A DNA stretch of 64,000 nucleotides from Terriglobia bacterium (GTDB taxonomy: Bacteria > Acidobacteriota > Terriglobia > JAJPHL01): assembly GCA_021325275.1 (NCBI GenBank), contig JAJPHL010000006.1, positions 61,140-125,139 on the forward strand, written 5' to 3'. The translations under genes and the position numbers were made by a program. Below the pieces are notes generated by a model. The model worked only from the letters and a program-made list of their open reading frames with translations. It made no database searches and was not told the origin of the DNA. Within the stretch, counting starts at the first letter, position 1. Every line of letters begins with the position of its first letter. Shown here one piece after another: positions 1 through 11,343 of the stretch.

Positions 1-2
1 AT

Positions 3-950
3 GGATCGCTGTTGGCCTACATCGACTCGGGGCAAGTCGTGTTGTTGAAGCTTGGTCCTCCGCAACTTCGGACTTGGTTGACGAAGGATCAGTACACGAC
101 TGCCTACGATGCGACGATCAGCGACGACGGTAGCCGGGTGGCATTTTCCTCGGCCCCCGCCCTACCAACCTTCCTGGCGGTTGGCGGTGTTGCCATCGGA
201 ACTTTTGTCTACGGCGGTTATGGTGCGACGGCCGTCCGCACCGTTTCTACAAGCACGTCGGTCCTGCAAACGGTCTATGCGCCCCGCTACGTGTATCCGC
301 CGACGTCGGCCGTGGCCGGTTCGCTGGCGTATTCCCCTGGAATCAATTTGACCAACGATGCAGGAGCGACGGCGTCCTCGCTCCCGTTACCGCAAACTCT
401 TGCCGGCGTGTCACTCACGATCGGCGGACGCGCTGCGCCGCTGACGTCCGTTGATTCGAGTCACATCAGCTACCAAGTGCCGCCCGACGCGCCGATCGGA
501 AACGACACGCTGCAACCGAAATTCGCCGACGGAGTTACGGCCGCCCCGGCGACGGTGACCGTCGCCGCGATCCTGCCCAGCGTGTTGACGCTGACTCTAG
601 GTGCGCAGGCGGTCTTTCACGGCAACACCGGCACGGCGGTCGACTCCGAGCATCCCGCAACCGCCGGCGAAGTGTTAGTGATGTACGCATCGGGACTCGG
701 TCCCGCGACTCCGGCGGTGCCGGCGGGCACGGCGGCCCCTGCGAATCCTCCCACGATAACTGTGAATCAGCCGAAGATTGCCGTCGGCACCGCAACGGCG
801 CCGGTGCAGTTTTCGGGACTCGCGCCGGGGCTCGTCGGCGTGTATCAAATCAACTTCGTCGTGCCTGCTGGACTGAAACCCGGCGCCCAGTCGCTGAGTC
901 TATCAGTCGCCGGCCAATCTGCCGTCCCGGCCGCGCTCTACATCCAATAA
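3..950 (+). CDS. Exported beta-propeller protein with TIGR03437 C-terminal domain (5'-truncated by window edge)
   Basis: The reading frame is open from the first complete codon (Gly-Ser-Leu-Leu...), so the gene begins upstream of the window; the TTG at 12 is not a credible start. The first ~60 residues look like the last blade of a WD40/TolB-type propeller (ATISDDGSRVAFSSA). After a linker, the C-terminal ~210 residues match the TIGR03437 domain of Solibacter-type acidobacteria, with the hallmark phrases VMYASGLGPATP and FSGLAPGLVGVYQINFVVP. The family is exported or surface-associated and of unknown function. The stop codon overlaps the Shine-Dalgarno sequence AAGGAG of the next gene, so the two are probably co-transcribed. 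The domain call is firm; the role is not known. Confidence 0.85.
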   Translation, partial: GSLLAYIDSGQVVLLKLGPPQLRTWLTKDQYTTAYDATISDDGSRVAFSSAPALPTFLAVGGVAIGTFVYGGYGATAVRTVSTSTSVLQTVYAPRYVYPPTSAVAGSLAYSPGINLTNDAGATASSLPLPQTLAGVSLTIGGRAAPLTSVDSSHISYQVPPDAPIGNDTLQPKFADGVTAAPATVTVAAILPSVLTLTLGAQAVFHGNTGTAVDSEHPATAGEVLVMYASGLGPATPAVPAGTAAPANPPTITVNQPKIAVGTATAPVQFSGLAPGLVGVYQINFVVPAGLKPGAQSLSLSVAGQSAVPAALYIQ

Positions 951-960
951 GGAGCACCTC

Positions 961-1998
961 ATGCGTTTTTCGGTGTGTCTCGTTGCATTCGTGGCAATCT
1001 CTGCCTCCGCCGACGTGCTGGTCATGAAGAACGGCGACCGCGTCACGGGATCCGTGGTGAAGAAAGACGGTAAGACGATCACGCTGAAGACCGCAAGTTT
1101 CGGCGACGTGACCGCCGCATGGGCCGACGTGGCGTCGCTCGAAGCGGCCGCGCCGCTCACCGTGGTGCTGGCGGGCGGAAAAACGGTCGCCGGTGCGGTG
1201 AACGAATCGGAAGGCACGGTGAAAATCGCCGCGACGGAAGGCCCGGTGACCTCGCCCGCCGCCGAAGTAGTCGCGATCCGCAACGACGCCGAGGAGAAAA
1301 AGTGGGAGCGCCTGCAACACCCCACTTGGTTCGAACTGTGGGCCGGATCGGCGACGGTGGGTCTCGCGGGAACGGGCGGCAACGCGCGCACCAACAGCTT
1401 GACCGTCGCGTTCAATGCCGCGCGCTCCACCAACACCGACAAAACGTATTTGTCGTTTACTGCGATTGACGCGTCGGCCAGCGTGAACGGCGTGTCCACG
1501 CAGACCGCCAAGGCCGTGAGCGGCGGCATTGGATACGATCACCAACTGCGCCCTCGATTGTTCGTGAACGTCTTCAACAATTACGAATTCGACAAATTCC
1601 AGAGTCTCGACTTGCGTTTCACGCTGGGCGGCGGACTCGGCTACAACATGATCAAGACGGCGCGCCGGCAGCTCGATTTGATCGGCGGCGGCAGCTACGA
1701 TCGCGCGAATTTCTCGACGCCGCTCGTGCAAAGCGCCGCCGCAGTCTATTGGGGCGACGATTTCAATCAAAAACTTGGCGCGCGGTCTACGATCACGCAG
1801 CGATTTCGCATGTTCAACGACTTGAACGCCGGCCACGAGTTTCGCACGGTGTTCGATGCGGTTGCCGCCACGAAAATCGGCCGGGGATTCACGTGGAACT
1901 TGGCATTGAACGATCGCTACGAGAGCGTCCCCGCGCCGGGACGCAAGAGTAACGACTGGTTGTACACCACGGGTCTCGGGTATACGTTCGGGAAGTAA
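961..1998 (+). CDS. DUF481-type outer-membrane beta-barrel protein
   Basis: A 345-residue exported protein. A signal peptide (MRFSVCLVAFVAISASA) is followed by a short region resembling LSm-like repeats (VLVMKNGDRVTGSVVKKDGK, then a second copy around TVVLAGGKTVAGAV). From about residue 120 to the end it is rich in alternating amphipathic strands and ends in TTGLGYTFGK, typical of the YdiY/DUF481 family of putative outer-membrane proteins. The ATG is preceded by AAGGAG overlapping the upstream stop codon. The family has been linked to salt or envelope stress in enterobacteria; here the role is unknown. Confidence 0.8.
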   Translation: MRFSVCLVAFVAISASADVLVMKNGDRVTGSVVKKDGKTITLKTASFGDVTAAWADVASLEAAAPLTVVLAGGKTVAGAVNESEGTVKIAATEGPVTSPAAEVVAIRNDAEEKKWERLQHPTWFELWAGSATVGLAGTGGNARTNSLTVAFNAARSTNTDKTYLSFTAIDASASVNGVSTQTAKAVSGGIGYDHQLRPRLFVNVFNNYEFDKFQSLDLRFTLGGGLGYNMIKTARRQLDLIGGGSYDRANFSTPLVQSAAAVYWGDDFNQKLGARSTITQRFRMFNDLNAGHEFRTVFDAVAATKIGRGFTWNLALNDRYESVPAPGRKSNDWLYTTGLGYTFGK

Positions 1999-2007
1999 GA
2001 GGGATTC

Positions 2008-2035
2008 GCCACCGAGACACGGAGAACACCAAGAA
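2008..2035 (+). repeat. 28-bp dispersed intergenic repeat, copy 1
   Basis: First of three near-identical copies of a 28-bp sequence (core GAGACACGGAGAACACC) found only between genes in the first 3.1 kb. It differs from copy 2 (2704-2731) at 3 positions and lies 9 bases after the DUF481 stop codon. Confidence 0.7.
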
Positions 2036-2042
2036 GACCGGG

Positions 2043-2669
2043 TTAGTTCCGTTCGATCATTTCGACGTGTTCAAAGCCGAAGTTCTTCAGGAGGGCCGAT
2101 AGCGCTGCCCGCGCATTGGACTCCGCCGTTTGAACAATGCCTTCCTGCATCGCGGCCTCACGGATTTCCATTTCGCCGGTTCGGCGCACTTCGCTTTCCA
2201 GTTGCGGATCAACGCTCGAAAAAACTCCGGTGTCGCGTGAATATACCCGTGTCCGTTGATTGTCCACGCGCGTCGAGAAAATCTCCGCCGCCGGCAGCGT
2301 CAGGCGAACGGATCGCCCGTCGACGTGAACGTCAGACGATTGAATCTTGCGCATGTCGACGCCCGCCGTCACCTCCCCGTGGACGATCAGCAGCAGCCGG
2401 TCGCCGATCAGGAACGTGGGGACATAGCGGCTCTCGCGTTGCCCGGTGATCAGTTTTTCCGCCGAATAAACCACGGTCTCGAGGCGATCGAGTTGTTGAA
2501 TCTCGCGCACGACCGTAGGCTGTTGGTTGTCGATGTGGAGGGACGAGAGAAAATCCGACAAGCGGCCGCCCGGCCGGCGTCCCACAACGGTGGTGACCGT
2601 CACCAGCGCAATGACAACGCCGATGCCGATGCCCAGAAAAAGTGCATTCCACGCTCTTGTGCTGCCCAT
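2043..2669 (-). CDS. DUF4230 family membrane-anchored protein
   Basis: A 208-residue protein. The start chosen is MGSTRAWNALF because it puts an N-terminal membrane anchor (residues ~8-27, LFLGIGIGVVIALVTVTTVV) at the front and because TATAGT lies 6 bases upstream of the ATG, suggesting a leaderless mRNA. The frame could be extended upstream but that sequence is repeat and low-quality coding. The remainder (LDRLETVVYSAEKLITGQRE, VHGEVTAGVDMRKI, VHVDGRSVRLTLPAAEIFST) matches DUF4230: a membrane-tethered, probably extracytoplasmic domain of unknown function. It converges on the DUF481 gene. Confidence 0.75.
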   Translation of the reverse strand: MGSTRAWNALFLGIGIGVVIALVTVTTVVGRRPGGRLSDFLSSLHIDNQQPTVVREIQQLDRLETVVYSAEKLITGQRESRYVPTFLIGDRLLLIVHGEVTAGVDMRKIQSSDVHVDGRSVRLTLPAAEIFSTRVDNQRTRVYSRDTGVFSSVDPQLESEVRRTGEMEIREAAMQEGIVQTAESNARAALSALLKNFGFEHVEMIERN

Positions 2670-2675
2670 CACTCG

Positions 2676-2681
2676 ACTATA
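2676..2681 (-). promoter_or_regulatory. Putative -10 element of the DUF4230 gene
   Basis: TGT-TATAGT read on the minus strand, an extended -10 match, ends 6 bases before the ATG at 2669. No Shine-Dalgarno fits in between, so the transcript is probably leaderless. Confidence 0.5.
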
Positions 2682-2703
2682 ACAAGGACACCGACAGGAT
2701 TTA

Positions 2704-2731
2704 GCCATCGAGACACGGAGAACGCCGAGAA
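2704..2731 (+). repeat. 28-bp dispersed intergenic repeat, copy 2
   Basis: Second copy of the repeat at 2008, same orientation. It lies just downstream of the small gene pair at 2737-3038 and forms an inverted pair with copy 3. Confidence 0.7.
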
Positions 2732-2736
2732 AGGCC

Positions 2737-2952
2737 CTAGACGGCCATCGGAGTGAGACGATAAACGCGACCGAACTGGGCCGCTGCTTTGAGGTCGCCC
2801 TTCTCGAGCGCTTGGCGCACATGGTCCAGCTTTTGGGCATCCGCAATAGACAAGCACGGAGACCACCCATTCTCAGACTCGATCAAGTGCACTTCGACTC
2901 CGGCTGCGTACTCTCCTTGGTGGAGCAACCTTGTTGTCGATTTCAAACTCAT
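2737..2952 (-). CDS. Small conserved-looking protein of unknown function
   Basis: A 71-residue protein starting at MSLKSTTRLL, with AAGGCGG upstream of the ATG. It contains the phrase VEVHLIESENGWSPCLSIADAQKLDHVRQALEKGDL, which resembles small soluble proteins often found next to toxin-antitoxin-like ORFs, but I cannot name the family with certainty. The ATG overlaps the stop codon (ATGA) of a 29-residue ORF at 2949-3038, indicating translational coupling. An antitoxin-like role is possible but unproven. Confidence 0.5.
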   Translation of the reverse strand: MSLKSTTRLLHQGEYAAGVEVHLIESENGWSPCLSIADAQKLDHVRQALEKGDLKAAAQFGRVYRLTPMAV

Positions 2953-3038
2953 GGAGACCGCCTTTTCAAGAAATTCTCGCTCCACCGTTCGGGATCCGGT
3001 CGGTACCGGACGATGATCCGCTCGTGAAACTCGCTCAT
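2949..3038 (-). CDS. Short 29-residue ORF coupled to the small downstream gene
   Basis: Reads ATG...TGA on the minus strand, MSEFHERIIVRYRPDPERW plus ten more residues, and its stop overlaps the start of the downstream gene. The N-terminus resembles the beginning of a larger small-protein family (possibly HicB- or toxin-like), so it may be a truncated remnant. It is too short for normal gene callers. Confidence 0.35.
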   Translation of the reverse strand: MSEFHERIIVRYRPDPERWSENFLKRRSP

Positions 3039-3085
3039 CTGGTGCCCAGCCTACCATATGGAAAGCAAGCTCGCCGAGACCCGCG

Positions 3086-3113
3086 TTCTCGGTGTTCTCG
3101 GTGTCTCGGTGGC
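3086..3113 (-). repeat. 28-bp dispersed intergenic repeat, copy 3 (inverted)
   Basis: Third copy of the repeat, in opposite orientation to copies 1 and 2. Copies 2 and 3 bracket the small gene pair at 2737-3038 as an imperfect inverted repeat. Confidence 0.7.
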
Positions 3114-3148
3114 TGATTTCATTTTTCTTGCGAACCTTTCCCGACCTC

Positions 3149-3172
3149 AGCCGTCTAAGTACTCAGACGGCT
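3149..3172 (+). promoter_or_regulatory. Palindromic operator in front of padR
   Basis: Perfect 8-bp arms AGCCGTCT and AGACGGCT separated by an 8-bp spacer containing AGTACT. The palindrome ends 4 bases before the padR ATG. PadR proteins typically bind such dyads at their own promoters, so this is probably an autoregulatory site also controlling the two permeases downstream. Confidence 0.65.
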
Positions 3173-3176
3173 AAAT

Positions 3177-3506
3177 ATGCTGAAACCGGACTCCCTGCAA
3201 GGTTCGCTGGACCTCTTGGTCCTAACTATTCTCTCGCGCCAGCCCAAGCTCCACGGCTACGCGATCATGTCCGCCATCCAGCGCTACTCGGGCGACGTGC
3301 TCAGCGTCGCCGAAGGATCGCTCTACCCGGCGCTCCATCGCATGGAGGAAGCCGGATGGATTCGCGCCGACTGGGTGACGCGAGAGGAAGGCCGCCGCGT
3401 TCGCGTGTATCAACTAACAGTCGCGGGCCGGAAACGGCTCGGCGAAGAAGAATCGCAGTGGCGCGCCGTAAATGCCGGGATTCAACGAGTGTTGAGGACC
3501 GTTTGA
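3177..3506 (+). CDS. PadR family transcriptional regulator
   Basis: A 109-residue winged-helix protein. LQGSLDLLVLTILSRQPKLH, GYAIMSAIQ, GSLYPALHRMEEAGWI and YQLTVAGRKRLGEEE are textbook PadR features. In acidobacteria this short PadR type commonly sits in front of ADOP permease genes, as here, where its stop is 1 base from the next start. The ATG follows a palindrome almost directly and lacks a Shine-Dalgarno sequence. It probably represses its own operon and responds to an unknown ligand. Confidence 0.93.
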   Translation: MLKPDSLQGSLDLLVLTILSRQPKLHGYAIMSAIQRYSGDVLSVAEGSLYPALHRMEEAGWIRADWVTREEGRRVRVYQLTVAGRKRLGEEESQWRAVNAGIQRVLRTV

Positions 3507-3507
3507 T

Positions 3508-6168
3508 ATGTCGTTCTTTTCACGAATCGCCAATGCCTTGCGCGGCGACCGCCTGAGTCGCGAGTTGCAGGAGGAAATGCAATCGCACATCGACGAAGCG
3601 GTGCGCCATGGCCGCGATCCCCAAGAAGCGCGCCGGGCATTCGGCGCCCCCACGCGTTTCGTTGAAGAGTCGCGCGACCTGAAAATCGTCGCCTGGCTCG
3701 ACGCGCTGCGCGCCGACGCCGTGTTCGGTTGGCGGCGTATCGCCAAATACAAAGTTACGTCGTTGGCCGCGATCTTGTCCCTGGGACTCGCCATGGGCGC
3801 GTGCACGTCGGCGTTTCGCTTGATCGACGCGGTTCTGTTGCGGCCGCTTCCCGTGATTCATCCCGAGCGCCTCTATGTTTTGGAGATCGCGCACACGCTG
3901 CGCGGCGCTAAGTCGATTGTCGGTGAAGGATGCGAATATCCGATGTTCCAGATGATGCGCGCGAGCGTGAAGGACCAAGCTGAATTGGTGGCGATTTCCT
4001 ACGCCTCCCCCGTGGACTTGTCGTACGGCTCCGATCAAGACGCGGAAAAAGCGATGGTCCAATATGTGTCGGGCGGAATGTTTCCCGCGTTCGGCATGAC
4101 ACCCGCGCTCGGCCGCCTCTTCACCGACGCCGACGAAGTGAAGCCCGGCGGACATCCCTACGCCGTGCTCGCGTACGACTACTGGAAGTCGCGCTTCGGC
4201 AAAGATCCACGCGTGCTCGGCCGGACGTTTCGCATGGGCACGGGATCCTTTGAGATTGTCGGCGTAGCGCCGCCGGATTTCACCGGCACCGAGCCGGGAT
4301 CGCTGACGCAAGTCTTCGTGCCCACCATGATGCACGCGGGCGTCAAGCTTGCGAACTCGAGTTGGGTGCGCACATATGCCGTGTTGAAACCGGGCGTGCG
4401 CCCCGAAGCGGTTGTCACCGCGCTCCACGCGCCGTTCATCGCCTTTCGCGAGGATCGCCTCAAATCGATGACGGGACTTCCGCCGGAGCGAATCGAGATG
4501 TGGCTCGGTGCGACGCTGCGTTTGATTCCCGCGGCCAGCGGATACTCCGAGATGTTGAAGACGTATCGGATTACGCTTGTGGCCATCGGTGTTCTCGTCG
4601 CGTTGGTGTTGATGGTGGCGTGCGCCAACGTGGCAAATCTCCTGACCGCACAAGGCGCCGGACGCACCAAGGAAATGGCCTTACGCATTTCCATCGGCGC
4701 GGGCCGCCGGCGGCTGATCCAACTCCTGTTGGCGGAAGGCGCGTGGCTGGCGTTGTTTTCCTCGGCGCTCGGCGTGATCTTCGCGTGGTGGTCGGCGCCG
4801 CTGGTGGTCCGCATGATCTCGCCGCCCGGCGACCCGATTCGCTTGGTGCTTCACGCCGATTGGCGCATGATGTCGTTCACCGCCGCGCTGGCGATTGTCG
4901 TGGCGTGCTTGTTCAGTCTCGCGCCGGCGCTGCGCGCGTCGGGCGTAGAGCCGGTCGCCGCGTTGAAGGGCGGCGATCCTCACTCGCGCCGCCGCACGTT
5001 GACCACGTTGCTGGCCGCGCAAGTCGCGTTCTGCATCGTCGTGCTGTTCGTCTCGGGACTTTTCATCGAGACGTTCCGCCGCCTGTCGCGGCAGCCGCTG
5101 GGATTCTCCGACGAGCGCATCATCGAGTTGAACACGCGCTCGCGTCCCGGACAATCGCCGGTGTTGTGGAGTCAAGTGGCGGACCGCTTGCGTAGCGTGC
5201 CCGGTGTCGAGAGCGTCGCGCTCAGTTCGTTTGCGCTGCTGACCAACGAACAAAGCGCCACGGTCGTCGCGGTGGGCGGCGGGGCGCCCAGTCCCGACGT
5301 GGTTTTGTGGCTGCCGATTTCTCCCGGCTGGATCGACACGATGCACGCCACGCTGCTCGATGGCCGCGACTTCCGTCCCGGCGATCTCGATCCGGGTCCC
5401 GTGATTGTCAATGAAGCGTTCGCCAAGCGATTCTTCAACGGAGAGAATCCCGTGGGCAAAACGTTTGAGTCGCCGCAACAGTGGGGATCGTCGCCGCGCG
5501 TGCGTTACACGGTGGTTGGATGGATGGCCGACGTTCGCTATCGCGACGTGCGCCAGCCGGTAGAACCGACTTTTTTCATTCCTTTCGCGAGAACCGATCC
5601 CTCCGGCGCGCTGCGCTCTCCCACGCGCGCGACGTTTACGGTGCGCACGTCCGCTCCCGATCCCCTGGCCTTGGACTCGATGCTGTCAGCGGAAATCGCC
5701 CGCGCGCAACCGGCGTTTCGCGTGTTCAGTTCGCGCACGCAACAGGAAATCGATCGTGCCCAAACGTTGCGCGAACGCGTGCTCGCGGCGCTGGCGGCAT
5801 TTTTCTCGGGCGTCGCGCTGCTGCTTTCCGGCGTGGGACTCTACGGTGTGCTCGACTATTCCGTTACGCAACGGCGCCGCGAAATCGGCATCCGCATGGC
5901 GATCGGCGCGCGCGCCGGGCGCATCGCGCGATTGGTCACGCGCGAAATCGCCATGGCCGTGGCGGCCGGCGCGGCGATCGGCTTGGTCGTTGGGATCAAC
6001 GTATCGCAATGGATCGCCACGTTGCTCTTCGGCGTGAAGCCCGCCGACGCGCGAATGCTGGCGATGCCTGCCGCCGCGCTTCTCATCGCCGCTTGTGTCG
6101 CCGCTCTGCCGGCGGTGCTGCGTGCTGCACGGATCGATCCCATTGAAATGCTGCGTTCGGAGCTATAA
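3508..6168 (+). CDS. ADOP-family ABC transporter permease (MacB/FtsX type), first copy
   Basis: An 886-residue membrane protein. The first ~75 residues are a cytoplasmic helical domain (LSRELQEEMQSHIDEAVRHG) characteristic of acidobacterial duplicated orphan permeases. A first membrane segment (~residues 83-105) is followed by a MacB-like periplasmic core, a three-helix FtsX block (~365-500), a second periplasmic core and a C-terminal FtsX block with YGVLDYSVTQRRREIGIRMA. No cognate ATPase is adjacent, which is normal for this family. The start lies 1 base after padR. Substrate unknown; MacB relatives move peptides, macrolides or lipoproteins by mechanotransmission. Confidence 0.92.
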   Translation: MSFFSRIANALRGDRLSRELQEEMQSHIDEAVRHGRDPQEARRAFGAPTRFVEESRDLKIVAWLDALRADAVFGWRRIAKYKVTSLAAILSLGLAMGACTSAFRLIDAVLLRPLPVIHPERLYVLEIAHTLRGAKSIVGEGCEYPMFQMMRASVKDQAELVAISYASPVDLSYGSDQDAEKAMVQYVSGGMFPAFGMTPALGRLFTDADEVKPGGHPYAVLAYDYWKSRFGKDPRVLGRTFRMGTGSFEIVGVAPPDFTGTEPGSLTQVFVPTMMHAGVKLANSSWVRTYAVLKPGVRPEAVVTALHAPFIAFREDRLKSMTGLPPERIEMWLGATLRLIPAASGYSEMLKTYRITLVAIGVLVALVLMVACANVANLLTAQGAGRTKEMALRISIGAGRRRLIQLLLAEGAWLALFSSALGVIFAWWSAPLVVRMISPPGDPIRLVLHADWRMMSFTAALAIVVACLFSLAPALRASGVEPVAALKGGDPHSRRRTLTTLLAAQVAFCIVVLFVSGLFIETFRRLSRQPLGFSDERIIELNTRSRPGQSPVLWSQVADRLRSVPGVESVALSSFALLTNEQSATVVAVGGGAPSPDVVLWLPISPGWIDTMHATLLDGRDFRPGDLDPGPVIVNEAFAKRFFNGENPVGKTFESPQQWGSSPRVRYTVVGWMADVRYRDVRQPVEPTFFIPFARTDPSGALRSPTRATFTVRTSAPDPLALDSMLSAEIARAQPAFRVFSSRTQQEIDRAQTLRERVLAALAAFFSGVALLLSGVGLYGVLDYSVTQRRREIGIRMAIGARAGRIARLVTREIAMAVAAGAAIGLVVGINVSQWIATLLFGVKPADARMLAMPAAALLIAACVAALPAVLRAARIDPIEMLRSEL

Positions 6169-6170
6169 CT

Positions 6171-8846
<2,676 letters not shown>

Positions 8847-8855
8847 GAAATCGAA

Positions 8856-8895
8856 GTCCTGAGTGCTGAGTTCTGTTTTACTCAGCACTCAGGAC
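8856..8895 (+). terminator. Strong hairpin between convergent genes
   Basis: Perfect 15-bp arms (left arm GTCCTGAGTGCTGAG) with a 10-base loop. It lies directly after the second permease and before the convergent phosphatase, so it can terminate both directions although it has no clear U-tract. The arms consist of iterated GAGT-CTGAG units, a style seen again at 51137. Confidence 0.6.
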
Positions 8896-8913
8896 TCAGC
8901 ACTTCGCACTTCG

Positions 8914-9627
8914 CTACGCCCCTGTGATGTGATCGCGATCGAGATGCGGCGTCGCATTGAACGAAACCATCGAGAAGCGATCTTCCTCCGCCGTGCGCGA
9001 CACCAGAAACTCGCTGAAGCTGCCGTTGGAGATCGTCCAGCTTTGTTCCATCGTCCGCAAATCGTCGAGGCCCAGCGCATAACCTGCTGTCGCCGCGGTG
9101 GGACCGCCTGAGGTCACCACCAACATCGTGCGATCGCCATTGCCGGCCTGCAGCAACGCCTCGCGCATTCGCTCCACCGACGCTTCCACGCGGGCGCGAA
9201 ATTCCTTCCAGCTCTCGACGCCGTACTGCGTCGCCTCGCCGCGCGCCCATCGCCGCATGGTCTTGCGATAGAGATAAAAATATTGGCGCCGGCCTTCGTC
9301 GGAGTCCACCGCCATTTCGCGGTGGCCAGGCGCGAGACAATCCATCGCTTCCCACGCCTGATACTCGTTGAGTCCCGCATCTTCCACGGGCTCCGGCCAA
9401 GGCTCGCCATGGCCGTTTGTGACGGCGTGATATCCGCGAATAATCGCGTCGTGGGATTCGCGATGCCGCTTGCATGGTCCCACCACCACGCGATCGAAAC
9501 GCAATCCGCGTCTCGCCCAGAAGCGGCCCAACATTTCGCACTGGCGCACGCCGAGATCGGACAGGCGATCGTAGTCGGCTTGTCCAAACGAGGCCTGTCC
9601 ATGTCGCACAACAACCATTCGTCCCAT
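8914..9627 (-). CDS. Histidine phosphatase superfamily protein (phosphoglycerate mutase-like)
   Basis: A 237-residue protein starting MGRMVVVRHGQAS, with the catalytic RHG motif at residues 8-10. LSDLGVRQCEMLGRFW and a later VVTSGGPTAAT (the usual second catalytic-His region, here with SGG where many members have SHG) fit the PGAM/SixA-like superfamily. The missing second His is noteworthy and may alter activity. It is the last gene of the malate synthase operon, 6 bases after the TPR gene. Substrate unknown. Confidence 0.85.
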   Translation of the reverse strand: MGRMVVVRHGQASFGQADYDRLSDLGVRQCEMLGRFWARRGLRFDRVVVGPCKRHRESHDAIIRGYHAVTNGHGEPWPEPVEDAGLNEYQAWEAMDCLAPGHREMAVDSDEGRRQYFYLYRKTMRRWARGEATQYGVESWKEFRARVEASVERMREALLQAGNGDRTMLVVTSGGPTAATAGYALGLDDLRTMEQSWTISNGSFSEFLVSRTAEEDRFSMVSFNATPHLDRDHITGA

Positions 9628-9633
9628 ATGTTC

Positions 9634-11343
9634 TTAACGCCGTTTCTCGGCTGCCGCGATGGGCTGCGCCTTTTTTGCCGCGCCCGAAAGAATTCGCCGC
9701 ACCTTCTTAGGTGAAATGCGCAAACGGCTGGCCACGCGGGACACCTTGCGTCCCTCGCGCTCCCACACGCGCGGAATCACGATGGCTGCGAACTCGTCGC
9801 TGATGCGCCGAAAACTCTTGCCGCCCATCAACCCCTGCGACCATTCGCGCAGCAGCGGATCGACGTTGCCGGCGCGCTGCACGCGGCGTTTCAAGTCGCG
9901 CAGATCGTCCCAGCCGTGCAAATCGGTTTCGGTGCGCACCAAGGCGTCCGCTTTTTCGGCGCACTCGCGCGCGCCGTCAAGATCCTGCGACCCCGCTAGC
10001 ACCAAGCCGTGCCAGATATATGCACGAGCGAGCAAGCGGCGATTCTGCGTGTGACGCGCGTATTCGACCGCTTCGCGCGCGTACTCTTCGGCTTGTCTTA
10101 CGCCCGATCCCGGTTGGCCGTCGCCGGAACTTTCGATGATTCCCTCATCGAATTGCGCCACCGCCACCATGCACTGCAAAATCCGCGCGCGCGCCAGAAT
10201 GATGTGATCCTTTTTCTCCGCGCCGACCGCGTGCGCCAGCACCGCTTCGCGATCGGCGAGGTCGAGCTGTCCGGAATCCATGTGCAGATAACCGCGATCG
10301 ATGTGCACGTTGCCCAGGCCGCGGCTATCGGGAACGCCCGCCGTGCCGCGTTGGAAAATCGCTTCGGCCGCTGCCAAGTGCTCGAACGACTCGCGGCGCA
10401 GCGCTTCGAACCGCTCGCGATCACGCGCCGGACTGCCGCCGCCCGCGTGCGCCGCGCGGCTTCCGGTGACGTTGGCGGCTCCTCGTTTGCGGCGCTTGGC
10501 AGCCTCGCGATCCATTTTCTCGGCCAGCGAGTTGGCGATCAGCCGTTTCACGAACGCCATGTTGTTTAACGAGCGCGCCAGCAAGCGATGTTGCGGATCT
10601 GTTTTGCGAAACTCCCGGATCGACTCGGCAAAATGCTCGAGCGCGCGCTCGTGATGTCCCTCGCGCCGCGCGATGCGTCCGTACGCGGAATGAACGTTGC
10701 CGATGGCCACGTAATCGTCGGTGGCTTCGAGCGACGCTTGCGCTTCCTGCAAAATGCGCTTCGCCTCGGCGGGACGTCCCTTTTGAAAATACAGCCAACT
10801 CTCAAGAAGCCGCATGATGTTGGCCATCGGCTCAAAACCCATTGACTTCGCGAGGTCGCGGCCGCGCTCCGTGTAAGTGAGCGCGTCGTCGTAACGGCCT
10901 TCCTTGCGCAAGGTGCGTCCGATCCAAAAACTGGCGATCGCCACCGGTTCTTGATCCGCCAGATCGCCCGCGACCGAAAGTACAAATTGAAAATGATGGA
11001 TGGCCTGATCGTAATTCTCGTCCGCCAGCGCCACGCGCCCCTCGGCCAAGCGCAGATGCGCGTAGCCTTCCAGCGGCAGCACCGAGCGCGACTCCTGGGC
11101 AAAGCGCGGGACCAATCTCCGCAACAATCCGTGATCGCCGTAGCCGATATCGACCCATTGCGCGAGCAGCCCCAGCAACGTCGCCGAGTCCGGCTGCTCG
11201 GGCCCCAGCGATTCCACCAGCGACTCGTGACGGCGCAGGCGCTCGAATCCGCTGTTGATGCGGCGGAACGCGAGGTCTTCGCGCAGTCCGGCGATCAAGC
11301 TCGGAGGAACGGGGCTCTTCGAAACCGGCGGCTTCTTCTTCAA
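9634..11343 (-). CDS. TPR-repeat protein with C-terminal Fis-like helix-turn-helix
   Basis: A 569-residue soluble protein made mostly of tetratricopeptide helices (for example LRLAEGRVALADENYDQAIHHF, RREGHHERALEHFAESIREF). The C-terminus (about residues 515-555) contains RKVSRVASRLRISPKKVRRIL, resembling a Fis-type DNA-binding helix-turn-helix. A mid-protein Gly/Ala-rich insert follows residue ~300. Its ATG overlaps the malate synthase stop (ATGA), so translation is coupled. The architecture suggests a regulatory scaffold; function is not known. No signal peptide is visible. Confidence 0.7.
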   Translation of the reverse strand: MKKKPPVSKSPVPPSLIAGLREDLAFRRINSGFERLRRHESLVESLGPEQPDSATLLGLLAQWVDIGYGDHGLLRRLVPRFAQESRSVLPLEGYAHLRLAEGRVALADENYDQAIHHFQFVLSVAGDLADQEPVAIASFWIGRTLRKEGRYDDALTYTERGRDLAKSMGFEPMANIMRLLESWLYFQKGRPAEAKRILQEAQASLEATDDYVAIGNVHSAYGRIARREGHHERALEHFAESIREFRKTDPQHRLLARSLNNMAFVKRLIANSLAEKMDREAAKRRKRGAANVTGSRAAHAGGGSPARDRERFEALRRESFEHLAAAEAIFQRGTAGVPDSRGLGNVHIDRGYLHMDSGQLDLADREAVLAHAVGAEKKDHIILARARILQCMVAVAQFDEGIIESSGDGQPGSGVRQAEEYAREAVEYARHTQNRRLLARAYIWHGLVLAGSQDLDGARECAEKADALVRTETDLHGWDDLRDLKRRVQRAGNVDPLLREWSQGLMGGKSFRRISDEFAAIVIPRVWEREGRKVSRVASRLRISPKKVRRILSGAAKKAQPIAAAEKRR

